Source: DATARH01 sp050246595 | GTDB taxonomy: Bacteria; Pseudomonadota; Alphaproteobacteria; ATCC43930; CGMCC-115725 | Direction: 5' to 3' | DNA length: 53,753 nt | Assembly (NCBI GenBank): GCA_050246595.1 | Contig: JBFWVT010000033.1 | Location: forward strand, 1 to 53,753 | Part shown: one piece after another, positions 25,195 to 33,321 of the stretch | Layout of the letters: the number at the start of each line of letters is the position of its first letter | How positions within the stretch are numbered: position 1 is the first letter of the stretch | Program-made: the position numbers and the translations under genes | The notes under the pieces: generated by a model | The model's input: the letters and a program-made list of their open reading frames with translations, nothing else | Told to the model about the DNA's origin: nothing | The model's database searches: none

Positions 25195-25665
25195 ATGTCG
25201 CGCGTGTCGCTGTTCAATTCGCCGCTGCTGCTCGGTTTCGAGCATTTCGAGCGGGCGCTCGACCGCGTCAACAAGGGCGCCGCCGACGGCTATCCGCCCT
25301 ACAATATCGAGCAGACCGGCGAGGATGCGCTGCGCATCACACTCGCCGTGGCCGGCTTTACGATGGCCGATTTGACGATCACGATCGAGGACAACCAGCT
25401 GATGATCCGCGGCAAGCAGACCGACGACGCGCGACGCGTCTATCTGCATCGCGGCATCGCGGCGCGCCAGTTCCAGCGTTCGTTCGTGCTCGCCGAGGGC
25501 ATCGAGGTACGCGGCGCCTGGCTCGATAACGGATTGCTGCATATCGACCTGGTGCGTCCGCCGGTCGAGGCGCGCGTGCGCACCGTCCCGATCCGCGGCC
25601 CCGAGCCGGACGGCGTCCCGAACGGCGTCAACGAGCGCAGATCGGAGCGCGGAGCGCGGAGCTAG
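25195..25665 (+). CDS. Hsp20 family small heat-shock protein (IbpA-like)
   Basis: This 156-residue class A-type rhizobial Hsp20 starts MSRVSLFNSPLLLGFEHFER. The alpha-crystallin domain covers about 35-135: PPYNIEQTGEDALRITLAVA, MADLTITIEDNQLMIRGKQ, YLHRGIAARQFQRSFVLAEG and WLDNGLLHIDLVRP. The C-terminus ends in a charged tail without the usual IxI anchor, although VRTVPI lies close to it. The leader carries a ROSE-like thermometer, so translation should rise with temperature. It is shorter than and distinct from the Hsp20 at 18811. Confidence 0.93.
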   Translation: MSRVSLFNSPLLLGFEHFERALDRVNKGAADGYPPYNIEQTGEDALRITLAVAGFTMADLTITIEDNQLMIRGKQTDDARRVYLHRGIAARQFQRSFVLAEGIEVRGAWLDNGLLHIDLVRPPVEARVRTVPIRGPEPDGVPNGVNERRSERGARS

Positions 25666-25706
25666 AATCGACAGGCCGGCGAGACTGGCGAGCGGGAGGC
25701 GCCGAG

Positions 25707-27062
25707 ATGGGTCCGGATACCGCAATCGGAACACTCGAAATTCCGGAGGAGGTCGGCGACGAGCGGGACCTGCGCTATCTCTCGGGGTTTGGCAACGAGT
25801 TCGCCAGCGAGGCGGTCCCCGGCGCGCTGCCGCAGGGCCAGAACGCGCCGCAGACCCCGCCGCGCGGCCTCTACACCGAACAGCTGTCCGGCACGCCCTT
25901 CACCGCGCCGCGCGCCGAGAACCGGCGGTCCTGGCTGTACCGCATCCGCCCCTCGGCGATGCATTCCCTGTTCCGCCGCATCGATGACGGGCTGATCCGC
26001 ACCGCCCCCTGCTCCGAGGCCGAGCCGTCGCCGAACCGGCTGCGCTGGGACCCCCTTCCCTATCCGGAGCGCCCGACCGATTTTGTCGATGGCCTGACGA
26101 CGATCGGGACCAACGGCGATGCCGCCGCGCGCCACGGCATCGGGGTTCACGTCTACCGGGCCATTCGCCCAATGACCGACCGGGTCTTTTACGATTCCGA
26201 CGGCGAGCTGCTGATCGTGCCGCAGCAGGGAAGCCTGAGACTGCGCACCGAGTTCGGCCCGATCGACGCCGCCCCCGGCGAGATCGCGGTGATCCCACGC
26301 GGCGTCAAGTTTCGCGTCGAGCTGCCGGACGGGCGCGCATCAGGCTATGTCTGCGAGAATTACGGCGCGCTGTTCCGCCTGCCCGAACTCGGGCCGATCG
26401 GCGCCAACGGTCTCGCCAACCCGCGCGATTTCCTGACGCCCCGTGCCACCTTCGAAGAGCGCGATTCTCCCTGCCAGCTCGTCGTCAAGTTCGAGGGCCG
26501 TCTGTGGGCGACCGAAACAGACCACTCGCCGCTCGATGTCGTCGCCTGGCACGGCAATTACGCACCGTATAAATACGATCTCGCCCGTTTCAACACGATC
26601 GGCACGGTCAGCTTCGATCATCCCGACCCGTCGATCTTCACGGTGCTGACCTCGCCGACCGAGGTGCCGGGCACCGCGAATTGCGATTTCGTGATCTTCC
26701 CGCCGCGCTGGATGGTGGCGGAGCACACATTCCGCCCGCCCTTTTTTCACCGCAACTATATGAGCGAATTCATGGGTCTCATTGGCGGGGCCTATGACGC
26801 GAAAGCCGCCGGCTTTACGCCGGGCGGCATGTCGCTGCATAATTGCATGTCGGCGCACGGACCCGACCGCGCGACGTTCGACAGGGCAGTCGTCGCCGAC
26901 CTCCAACCGCAAAAAATCGCCGACACGCTCGCCTTCATGTTCGAAACCCGGCTCGTCCTGCGCCCGACCCGCTTCGCGCTCGAAACCTCGGCTCTGCAAT
27001 GCGATTACGACGATTGCTGGGCCGGGTTCGAGAGCAATTTCTCCCCTGAGGTTGCCTGTTAG
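25707..27062 (+). CDS. hmgA: Homogentisate 1,2-dioxygenase HmgA
   Basis: This 451-residue Fe(II) enzyme opens the ring of homogentisate to maleylacetoacetate in tyrosine and phenylalanine catabolism. The start RYLSGFGNEFASEAVPGALP is diagnostic. Iron ligands are in FFHRNYMSEFMGL (His near 348, Glu near 354) and the histidine-rich GGMSLHNCMSAHGPD near 375-388. GGGAGG precedes the ATG. The maleylacetoacetate isomerase and fumarylacetoacetase genes that often follow are absent. Downstream lies the decayed, AT-richer patch instead. Confidence 0.96.
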   Translation: MGPDTAIGTLEIPEEVGDERDLRYLSGFGNEFASEAVPGALPQGQNAPQTPPRGLYTEQLSGTPFTAPRAENRRSWLYRIRPSAMHSLFRRIDDGLIRTAPCSEAEPSPNRLRWDPLPYPERPTDFVDGLTTIGTNGDAAARHGIGVHVYRAIRPMTDRVFYDSDGELLIVPQQGSLRLRTEFGPIDAAPGEIAVIPRGVKFRVELPDGRASGYVCENYGALFRLPELGPIGANGLANPRDFLTPRATFEERDSPCQLVVKFEGRLWATETDHSPLDVVAWHGNYAPYKYDLARFNTIGTVSFDHPDPSIFTVLTSPTEVPGTANCDFVIFPPRWMVAEHTFRPPFFHRNYMSEFMGLIGGAYDAKAAGFTPGGMSLHNCMSAHGPDRATFDRAVVADLQPQKIADTLAFMFETRLVLRPTRFALETSALQCDYDDCWAGFESNFSPEVAC

Positions 27063-27119
27063 TTTTATCAGGTAGATTTATGAGAATGCCTCCTTCGCTC
27101 ACGATGGCCGAGAAACAGT

Positions 27120-27160
27120 GTCATTGCGAAGACACGCGGGCTTGGTCCGCGGGGACCCGC
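27120..27160. repeat. Truncated copy of the GTCATTGCGA intergenic repeat
   Basis: GTCATTGCGA at 27120-27129 followed by CGCGGGCTTGGTCCGCGGGG matches one end of the complete element at 41206-41320. The second terminus is missing, and the sequence runs directly into an SDR gene remnant, so a deletion or rearrangement broke it. Confidence 0.6.
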
Positions 27161-27262
27161 TTCCATCTTTTATCGTTGAGGGGATCAGGGGTGTCCAGAT
27201 CGGCCCCAGCTGGCTGCAGTTGGTGCGGATACCCTGTTCGCCAGCGGTTTTGCGACCAGCAT
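27161..27262 (-). pseudogene. Remnant of an SDR gene related to the intact gene at 29015
   Basis: Leftward, the segment reads GIRTNCSQLGPIWTPLIPST, matching GIRVNCVAPGPIWTPLIPST of the complete SDR at 29015-29896. Nucleotide identity is about 80 percent over 70 bp. Only about 100 bp survives, with a small insertion near 27168 and no continuous frame. It has the same orientation as the intact gene 2 kb away, so it is a decayed paralog or the leftover of a tandem duplication. Confidence 0.75.
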
Positions 27263-27469
27263 CCATTCTGCGTCGGTCCTATCACTTGAGCGAGCCGGCA
27301 TTTGCGCCTACGCTGCGAGCACGCGATGCACGATTTGACCCCAGACCTGCTGGACAGAGGGCCGATGTCGGGTAGATCGGGACAACATTGCACGCTGCCA
27401 CGTATGAGCGGGACCAACCACCCTGAAACGAGGTTGCCATGATTACGGCATATGAGAGACTGCGCGCTA

Positions 27470-27477
27470 GGGGGGGG
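27470..27477 (+). repeat. Run of eight G at the 5' end of the FkbM methyltransferase gene
   Basis: Eight consecutive G follow the codons of an upstream frame starting at ATG 27439 (GAGG before it). With eight G this frame meets TAG at 27478. With nine G it would join the methyltransferase frame without a break (ARGGVARLTEKLLEQRY). Homopolymers of this length slip readily, so it may be a phase-variable switch, a fixed mutation or an assembly error. Confidence 0.7.
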
Positions 27478-27485
27478 TAGCGCGA

Positions 27486-28199
27486 TTGACCGAGAAGCTG
27501 CTGGAACAACGATACCGCATGTTCTTGCGCGCAGGCGATTGTGTGATTGACGTTGGAGCGGCGGACGCTGTTCACACGGCCGCTTTTGCGAAGCTGGTAG
27601 GGGTCGCCGGAAAGGTCCTGGCGGTTGAGCCCTTGTGCGACGACTACGAAACGCTCGGCAAGGTGGTACGCGAGAACCCACACGTCGAACTGGCGAAAGT
27701 CGCTTTGTCCAACTACCGAGGCGAAACGTCCTTTGTAAAATGGATCGGGAATCTTGGATATAGTGGACTGAAGCAGCGAAGAATATATAAAATTGATAAG
27801 TGGAATAAGGTTAAAGTGCCTGTCCGCGTAGAAACTATCGACAGCCTATGGGGAGGATACAATATCGACTATATAAAGATCGATATTGAGGGCGGCGAAA
27901 CAGACTGTATACGAGGTGGTCTTGCGACAATAAGGCGTTGCCGACCGATTATCTCATTCGAGCACGGTCCACTGGGATTTTCGGTTTACGGACATAATGG
28001 CCTTGAAGTAGTTGATGAGCTGCTATCTCTCGACTACTCATTCTTTGATATTATCGGCATAGCATTGCCTGATCGTAATGCATTCGCATATGCTCTCTCG
28101 ACCAGTCTCGTGTGGGATTTTTGGGCCGTGCCGCGCGACAAAGTCCCCATGTTTCAGGGCGATATGTCTATGTTGATCGATCTGAACGGAAATGCGTGA
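27486..28199 (+). CDS. FkbM-family SAM-dependent methyltransferase
   Basis: This protein has 237 residues from TTG 27486. The true start may be ATG 27439, separated by a poly-G frameshift. GDCVIDVGAADAVHTAAFAK is the SAM-binding motif I. VLAVEPLCDDYETL follows, and IDYIKIDIEGGETDCIRGG near residues 137-155 is the FkbM hallmark. Such enzymes O-methylate sugars of surface glycans or secondary metabolites. Codon use is visibly more AT-rich than its neighbours, especially from 27730 on, indicating recent transfer. No glycosyltransferases are adjacent, so the substrate pathway must be elsewhere. Confidence 0.85.
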   Translation: MTEKLLEQRYRMFLRAGDCVIDVGAADAVHTAAFAKLVGVAGKVLAVEPLCDDYETLGKVVRENPHVELAKVALSNYRGETSFVKWIGNLGYSGLKQRRIYKIDKWNKVKVPVRVETIDSLWGGYNIDYIKIDIEGGETDCIRGGLATIRRCRPIISFEHGPLGFSVYGHNGLEVVDELLSLDYSFFDIIGIALPDRNAFAYALSTSLVWDFWAVPRDKVPMFQGDMSMLIDLNGNA

Positions 28200-28435
28200 A
28201 CTCACAGCCGGAATAGGATGATCCCGAATATTGATCGCTCGATCCGAATGAGACGATCTACCGCCACTTCAAGACTGGCTGGATTGTGCAGGAATGAAAG
28301 CAGTCGGAATTAATAGATATTAAGTGAAATTGAACGATTGTGCCTCTCTCTATCCTGGTCCGCCTGGTCGGTACATCACACGATACTTGTAAGATTAAAG
28401 CTCTCGCGATGCGGTGGATAATAGCGAAGATCATT

Positions 28436-29002
28436 ATGCGCACCAAACTCACCCTGCTCGCGGCGGCCGTTGCGCTCTGTTATGAGCTTCCGATCACCGC
28501 CGCCGAGGCGCAAGGCGTCTCCTATGCCGGACAGCAGACACGCGACATCAAGGCGCTGTCCGACAATGAAATCGCCGCGTTGCGCAACGGTGAGGGTATC
28601 GGGCTGGCCAAGGCGGCCGAACTAAATTCCTATCCCGGCCCGCGCCACGCGCTCGATCTGGCGGGCGAGCTGGAGCTGTCCGAAAGCCAGAGACGGCAGC
28701 TCGACGCGATATACCGGCAGATGAACACCGAGGCCCGAACCCTCGGCGCGGCACTGATCGAGCGCGAAAGAGCGCTCGATGCGCTGTTCGCGACAGGGGC
28801 CGTGACGCCGGAAAATCTTGCCGTCGAGACGGCGCGCATCGCCGATGTCCAGGGCCGGTTGCGGGCGGTTCATCTCGCCGCCCATCTCGAAACCCGCGCG
28901 CTGCTCGGCCCCGAGCAGGTGGCGCGGTACAACCGGCTGCGCGGCTATGACGGGACGGCAGCGACCGGGCATCACCATCCGCCCGGCCACCACCGGCACT
29001 GA
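28436..29002 (+). CDS. Spy/CpxP-like periplasmic protein with His-rich tail
   Basis: This protein of about 188 residues has a signal peptide (MRTKLTLLAAAVALCYELPI, cut near AEAQ). The mature part is all helical: LDLAGELELSESQRRQLDAI, YRQMNTEARTLGAALIERER and LRAVHLAAHLETRALLGPEQ resemble the LTxxQ-type Spy/CpxP and CnrX/ZraP sensor proteins. The C-terminus GHHHPPGHHRH could bind metal. A metal- or envelope-stress role is likely by family, but no cognate two-component or efflux genes are nearby. ATG 28436 precedes the signal peptide. ATG 28409 would add nine residues. Confidence 0.75.
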   Translation: MRTKLTLLAAAVALCYELPITAAEAQGVSYAGQQTRDIKALSDNEIAALRNGEGIGLAKAAELNSYPGPRHALDLAGELELSESQRRQLDAIYRQMNTEARTLGAALIERERALDALFATGAVTPENLAVETARIADVQGRLRAVHLAAHLETRALLGPEQVARYNRLRGYDGTAATGHHHPPGHHRH

Positions 29003-29014
29003 CTGCCGCTCCGG

Positions 29015-29896
29015 CTACAGCATCGGCCGGCCGCCGGTGACCGGGATCAGCGCGCCGGTCATGTAGCTGCCGTCGTCGCTGGCGAGCAGCACATAAGCCG
29101 GCGCCAGCTCGGCCGGCTGCCCGGCGCGCCCCAGGGGCGTGTTCTTGCCGAATGTCTCGACCGAGTCTTCTTCCATCGTCGAGGGGATCAGCGGCGTCCA
29201 GATCGGCCCCGGCGCGACGCAGTTGACGCGGATACCCTGCTTCGCGAGCAGTTGCGCGAGGCCGGCCGTGAAATTGGCTATCGCGCCTTTCGTCGTCGCA
29301 TAGGGCAGCAGGGTCGGGTTCGGCGATTTGGCGTTGATCGAGGTCGTGTTGACGATCGCGCCGCCCGGCTTCATGTGCCCGGCCGCTGCTTTCGACAGAT
29401 AGAACATGCTGTAGATGTTGGTGCGGAACGTCTTGTCCCACTCCTCGTCGCTGATCTCGTCGAGGCTCTTGAACGTCATCTGGTAGGCGGCGTTGTTGAC
29501 CAGCACGTCGAGCTTTCCAAACTCCCTGACGGTGCGATCAACCAGCGCGCGGCAATGCGCCGGGTCGGAGACATCGCCCGGCATCAGCACGGCGCGGCGG
29601 CCGGCCTGCTCGACCCAGCGGGCGGTCTCGCGCGCGTCCCGGTCCTCGCACAGATAGGAGATCAGCACGTCGGCGCCTTCCCGCGCGAAGGCGATCGCGA
29701 CGGCGCGGCCGATGCCCGAATCGGCACCGGTGATCAGCGTCGCGCGTCCCTGCAATTTGCCGCTCCCCTTGTAGGAGTGCTCGCCATGGTCGGGCGGCGG
29801 ATCGAGCTGTTGGGTCGTGCCGGGCGGGTCCTGCTGCTGCTTCGGCTGCGGCGGCTGCGGATAAGCGGTTCTCGGGTCCTGGTTGTCCATCGGCAT
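29015..29896 (-). CDS. SDR family oxidoreductase (YghA-like)
   Basis: This 293-residue SDR has the 45-residue Pro/Gln-rich N-terminal extension (TAYPQPPQPKQQQDPPGTTQ) typical of the YghA/stress-induced dehydrogenase group. The cofactor site is ITGADSGIGRAVAIAFAREG, NNAAYQM follows, and the catalytic residues lie in NTTSINAKSPNPTLLPYATT with the following Lys. The closing MTGALIPVTGGRPML is normal. It is probably an NAD(P)-dependent alcohol or aldehyde dehydrogenase linked to stress. A decayed partial copy lies at 27161. Confidence 0.9.
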   Translation of the reverse strand: MPMDNQDPRTAYPQPPQPKQQQDPPGTTQQLDPPPDHGEHSYKGSGKLQGRATLITGADSGIGRAVAIAFAREGADVLISYLCEDRDARETARWVEQAGRRAVLMPGDVSDPAHCRALVDRTVREFGKLDVLVNNAAYQMTFKSLDEISDEEWDKTFRTNIYSMFYLSKAAAGHMKPGGAIVNTTSINAKSPNPTLLPYATTKGAIANFTAGLAQLLAKQGIRVNCVAPGPIWTPLIPSTMEEDSVETFGKNTPLGRAGQPAELAPAYVLLASDDGSYMTGALIPVTGGRPML

Positions 29897-30146
29897 CGGC
29901 CTAACCTCGCTGGAATGTCTGCCATCCCAACGAAGGTGCGCTCAGCGCCGTTCCCGTCACGCCTGCGGCGAGCGGCCCCGGTCGGCCGCCCTAACCCGGA
30001 CGCGATGCCCGGCAGACACGCGGGTCGATCGAGCCGCGGCGATCCGGCGCGAACCGGGACATTACCGATTCGTCACGTTACACCGCGCCGCCGGCTGCGC
30101 TATGGTCCGGATACAAACGAACCGAGGAAAAAGAGGAAACAGCATT

Positions 30147-31364
30147 ATGAAGCGTGCTGCTGTTGCCGCCGCCGCGCTGGCGTTGGCGGCGATCGGTCTC
30201 GCGCCGGCGCGGGCGCAGGTCACCGACGATGTCGTCAAGGTCGGGGTGCTGACCGACATGTCGAGCCTTTATTCCGACATTAACGGCCAGGGCGCCGTCA
30301 TCGCGACGCAGATGGCGATCGACGACATGGGCGGCTCGGTGCTCGGCAAGAAGATCGAACTGGTCCAGGCCGACGTGCAGAACAAGCCCGATGTCGCCGT
30401 CTCGACCGCCGGGCGCTGGTACGATGTCGAAAAGGTCGACGTGATCCTCGGCACTGGGGCGTCGTCCTCGTCGATCGCGACGATGGGAGTCGCCGGTCAG
30501 AAAAAGAAGATCTATCTCGCGACCGACCCGGCCTCCTCGGACATCACCGGCAAATTGTGCAACCCGTACACGGTGCACTGGGTCTACGACACCGCCGCGC
30601 TGGCCAACGGCACCGGCTCGGCGGTGGTCAAATCGGGCGGCGACACCTGGTTCTTTGTGACCGTCGATTATGCGTTCGGGCACGCCCTCGAACAGGACGT
30701 TACGAATGTCGTCAAGGCGAATGGCGGCAAGGTGCTCGGCAGCGTGCGTCACCCGCTCAACAATTCCGATTTCTCGTCGTTCCTGCTACAGGCGCAGGCC
30801 TCCGGCGCCAAGGTGATCGGGCTGGCCAATGCCGGCGGCGACACGGTCAATTCGATCAAGCAGGCGGCCGAGTTCGGCATCGTTCAGGGCGGCCAGAAAC
30901 TCGCCGGCCTCCTGGTGTTCATCACCGACGTACACAGCATCGGTCTGAAGCTGGCGAACGGGCTGAACCTGACCGAAGCCTGGTACTGGGACCAGAACGA
31001 TGCCACGCGCGCCTTCGGAAAGCGCTTCGGCGAGAAGTTCGGCGGCAAGATGCCGACCAGCATCCAGGCCGGTTTCTATTCGGCGACAAAGCGCTATCTC
31101 GAAGCGATCAAGGAGGCCGGCACCGACGACGCCGACAAGGTGATGGCGGCCCTGAAGGCCGAGCCGTTCGACGACCCGATCTTTGGCAGGAGCACCATCC
31201 GCCCGGATGGCCGCAACGTCCACGACATGTATCTGTTCGAGGTCAAAAAGCCCGAGGAATCGAAAGGTCCGTGGGACTATTACAAATTCATCCGCACGAT
31301 CCCCGGCGACGAGGCGTTCCGCCCAATGAGCGAGGGTGAGTGCCCGCTGGTGAAGAAGGGGTAA
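30147..31364 (+). CDS. ABC transporter periplasmic binding protein, LivJ type (Peripla_BP_6)
   Basis: This 405-residue protein has a signal peptide (MKRAAVAAAALALAAIGLAP, cut near ARAQ). The mature part begins VKVGVLTDMSSLYSDINGQG and continues GGSVLGKKIELVQADVQNKP, the usual start of branched-chain amide-type receptors. The closing YYKFIRTIPGDEAFRPM occurs in relatives tied to aromatic-acid or amino-acid uptake. GAGGAAA lies before ATG 30147. No permease or ATPase genes adjoin it, so it could pair with livFGMH at the left of the window, which lacks a receptor. That pairing is inference. Confidence 0.9.
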   Translation: MKRAAVAAAALALAAIGLAPARAQVTDDVVKVGVLTDMSSLYSDINGQGAVIATQMAIDDMGGSVLGKKIELVQADVQNKPDVAVSTAGRWYDVEKVDVILGTGASSSSIATMGVAGQKKKIYLATDPASSDITGKLCNPYTVHWVYDTAALANGTGSAVVKSGGDTWFFVTVDYAFGHALEQDVTNVVKANGGKVLGSVRHPLNNSDFSSFLLQAQASGAKVIGLANAGGDTVNSIKQAAEFGIVQGGQKLAGLLVFITDVHSIGLKLANGLNLTEAWYWDQNDATRAFGKRFGEKFGGKMPTSIQAGFYSATKRYLEAIKEAGTDDADKVMAALKAEPFDDPIFGRSTIRPDGRNVHDMYLFEVKKPEESKGPWDYYKFIRTIPGDEAFRPMSEGECPLVKKG

Positions 31365-31418
31365 GGACGCCGCCAACCTCAACCGCGCCCTTGCTGCTGC
31401 GGCTGCGCCGTTTGGTTT

Positions 31419-31442
31419 CCCTCCCCCGCTTGCGGGGGAGGG
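31419..31442. terminator. Palindrome CCCTCCCCCGC-TT-GCGGGGGAGGG
   Basis: A perfect 11-bp stem lies in the convergent spacer between the binding-protein gene and the carboxymuconolactone decarboxylase-like gene. It is a CCCTCCCCC variant of the family described at 15541 and is followed by TCAGGGTGGGGG. Confidence 0.65.
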
Positions 31443-31482
31443 TCAGGGTGGGGGCAATCGATAGACTCCTTGGCTGTGCTCG

Positions 31483-31878
31483 TCAGGATTTCTCCAGTAC
31501 GCCCTCGGCGACCAGTACCTCATGCGCCGCGCGGAAGGCGTCGAGACCGGCCGGGATGCCGCAATAGGCGGTCGCGTGCAATAGCGCCGCTTTGATCTCC
31601 TCGACCGAGACGCCGTTGCTCAGCGCGCCCTTGACATGCAGTTTGATCTCCGGCGCCCGGTTCAGCGCGGTCAGCATCGCCAGGTTCATCAGGCTGCGCG
31701 TCTTGCGGTCGAGCGTCGGGTCGCCCCAGGCCCAGCCCCATGCCCACGCTGTCGTCGCGCGCTGAAACGACATCATGAATTCGTCGGCGCGCGCCATCGA
31801 CGCATCGACGTATTCGGGGCCGAGCACCTCGCGGCGGATCGGCATCCCCTTCTGAAACAGCGCGTCGTCGTCGGCCAT
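31483..31878 (-). CDS. Carboxymuconolactone decarboxylase family protein (PcaC-like)
   Basis: This 131-residue all-helical protein has the PcaC layout: GMPIRREVLGPEYVDASMAR at the N-terminus, DRKTRSLMNLAMLTALNR, then LHVKGALSNGVSVEEIKAAL and HATAYCGIPAGLDAFRAAHE. PcaC decarboxylates 4-carboxymuconolactone in the protocatechuate branch of the beta-ketoadipate pathway. The EEIK and His positions fit PcaC better than AhpD (no CxxC). Other pca genes are absent, so a different decarboxylation or isomerisation is possible. It lies 41 bp downstream of the Fe-S protein gene on the same strand. Confidence 0.82.
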   Translation of the reverse strand: MADDDALFQKGMPIRREVLGPEYVDASMARADEFMMSFQRATTAWAWGWAWGDPTLDRKTRSLMNLAMLTALNRAPEIKLHVKGALSNGVSVEEIKAALLHATAYCGIPAGLDAFRAAHEVLVAEGVLEKS

Positions 31879-31919
31879 TCTTTCCTCCTGCAATCCGGGC
31901 GCGGGCATCGTCTCGCGCG

Positions 31920-33245
31920 TCAGGCGCCGCCGGCCATGTCCTGCGCCAGCACGTCGCGAACCGTATCGAGATCGAGACCGTGCGCGGCGATCAGGTCGGC
32001 GCTGTCGGCGATCATCGCGTCGATGTCGCCGATCAGGCGCAGCCGCTTGTACAGATCGGGGATATGGATGCCCATGCTCTCGCCGATCAGCTCCATGAAA
32101 TTGATCAGCTCGAAACTGACATCGGGCTGAAAGGCGACCAGTTCGCGGTGGCAGCCGTGGAAAATCGACGCGAAGGTCGTCACGCCGGAAGCCGCGGCCG
32201 CCGCGAATTCGCGTTCGCGCAGTCTGGCCTTGAATTCCGGCAATACCGACAGGTGGCTGGCCTGGGTGCTGACGACCGGCACGTCGAGTTCGACGACCTC
32301 AACACCGGGGATCGCGCCGAGCACCTTTTTTACCGCCGCCATGACCCCAGGCAGCGCCGCGCGTTCCTGCAACGCGACCCGCTTGTTGACGGGGTGGACG
32401 AACAGTTTGCGCAGATCGTCGAGCCGCTCGGCGAAAAACTCGGCGATCGGGTTGATGTCGAACGGCATCGCACCATGCGACTCGCGCCACGCGGGCAGCG
32501 CGACCTCCTCCATCTGGATGTGACAACTCGGGCACCACGCGACGACGCGCGCCGCGCCGGGTCGGGAGAGGCGTTCGATCGTGTTGAACGAGACCCGTCC
32601 CGCCGTCTTGGCGTCGCCGCGCTTGAACTGCTGGATGCCGCAGCAGACCGCGTTGCCGCCCATGACCTCGTAGCGCACATCGAGCGCGTCGAGCACCTCC
32701 AGCACTAAGAGCGCGATATGCGGCGTCTTGATGACGTTGCAGCCGGTGTAGAAGACGATCTCCGGCGCTTCTTCCGGGGCGTGGCCGTATTCGTCGGCGG
32801 GGCGCAGTTTCGGGCTGATCCGGGCCAGGGTCTCGGGCGGCAGCAGAAGTCGCGAGATGACGCGCGTGCCGCGCGACATCGACATGAAATACTGCTGCGC
32901 GCCGCGCCTTACGGTGTCGTCGCCGAGCTTCGCCTTGGCCGCGATGCGCGCCATGTTGACCATAAAACGCGGGTTGATCCCGTAATCGCAGGCCGGGATG
33001 CACTTGCCGCTGTTGGTACAGACCTGCGCCCAGCGCTCGGCGTCCTTGGTGCCGGCGCCGCCGTCCAGCAGATCGAGGATGCCGCCGACGATATCCACCG
33101 CGTCTTCCGGGTCGAGACCGGCCGGTTCGACCATCGGACAGGCCCGGACGCATTCGCCGCAGCGCGTGCATTGATCGAGGATGTCCCCGACCCGGCCGTG
33201 CAGCGCGTCGAGGAACGAAATCCCGCCGGAATCCGCGAGCGCCAT
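31920..33245 (-). CDS. Heterodisulfide-reductase-like Fe-S oxidoreductase (CCG domains)
   Basis: This 441-residue protein carries two ferredoxin-type clusters near the N-terminus: CTRCGECVRACPM (about 27-39) and a partial CTNSGKCIPACDYG (about 76-89). Two cysteine-rich CCG-type domains follow (FYTGCNVIKTPHIALLVLEV, NAVCCGIQQFKRGDA, VAWCPSCHIQME and FASIFHGCHRELVAF). This is the layout of HdrD, GlcF and related subunits that pass electrons from flavoprotein dehydrogenases. The partner FAD subunit is not adjacent. With the PcaC-like gene it forms a probable two-gene unit. Confidence 0.85.
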   Translation of the reverse strand: MALADSGGISFLDALHGRVGDILDQCTRCGECVRACPMVEPAGLDPEDAVDIVGGILDLLDGGAGTKDAERWAQVCTNSGKCIPACDYGINPRFMVNMARIAAKAKLGDDTVRRGAQQYFMSMSRGTRVISRLLLPPETLARISPKLRPADEYGHAPEEAPEIVFYTGCNVIKTPHIALLVLEVLDALDVRYEVMGGNAVCCGIQQFKRGDAKTAGRVSFNTIERLSRPGAARVVAWCPSCHIQMEEVALPAWRESHGAMPFDINPIAEFFAERLDDLRKLFVHPVNKRVALQERAALPGVMAAVKKVLGAIPGVEVVELDVPVVSTQASHLSVLPEFKARLREREFAAAAASGVTTFASIFHGCHRELVAFQPDVSFELINFMELIGESMGIHIPDLYKRLRLIGDIDAMIADSADLIAAHGLDLDTVRDVLAQDMAGGA

Positions 33246-33321
33246 TGCCGTCTCCCAGAAAACCTGTGCCGGTTCCCGTGATAGCCGATATCGCGGCCCG
33301 CGGCAAACCGTCGCCCGCGAC

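Noticed and set aside
28200..28435. Short frame ETIYRHFKTGWIVQE before the Spy-like gene
   Set aside because: It is too short, with no start codon context and no family match. It is treated as AT-rich promoter DNA.
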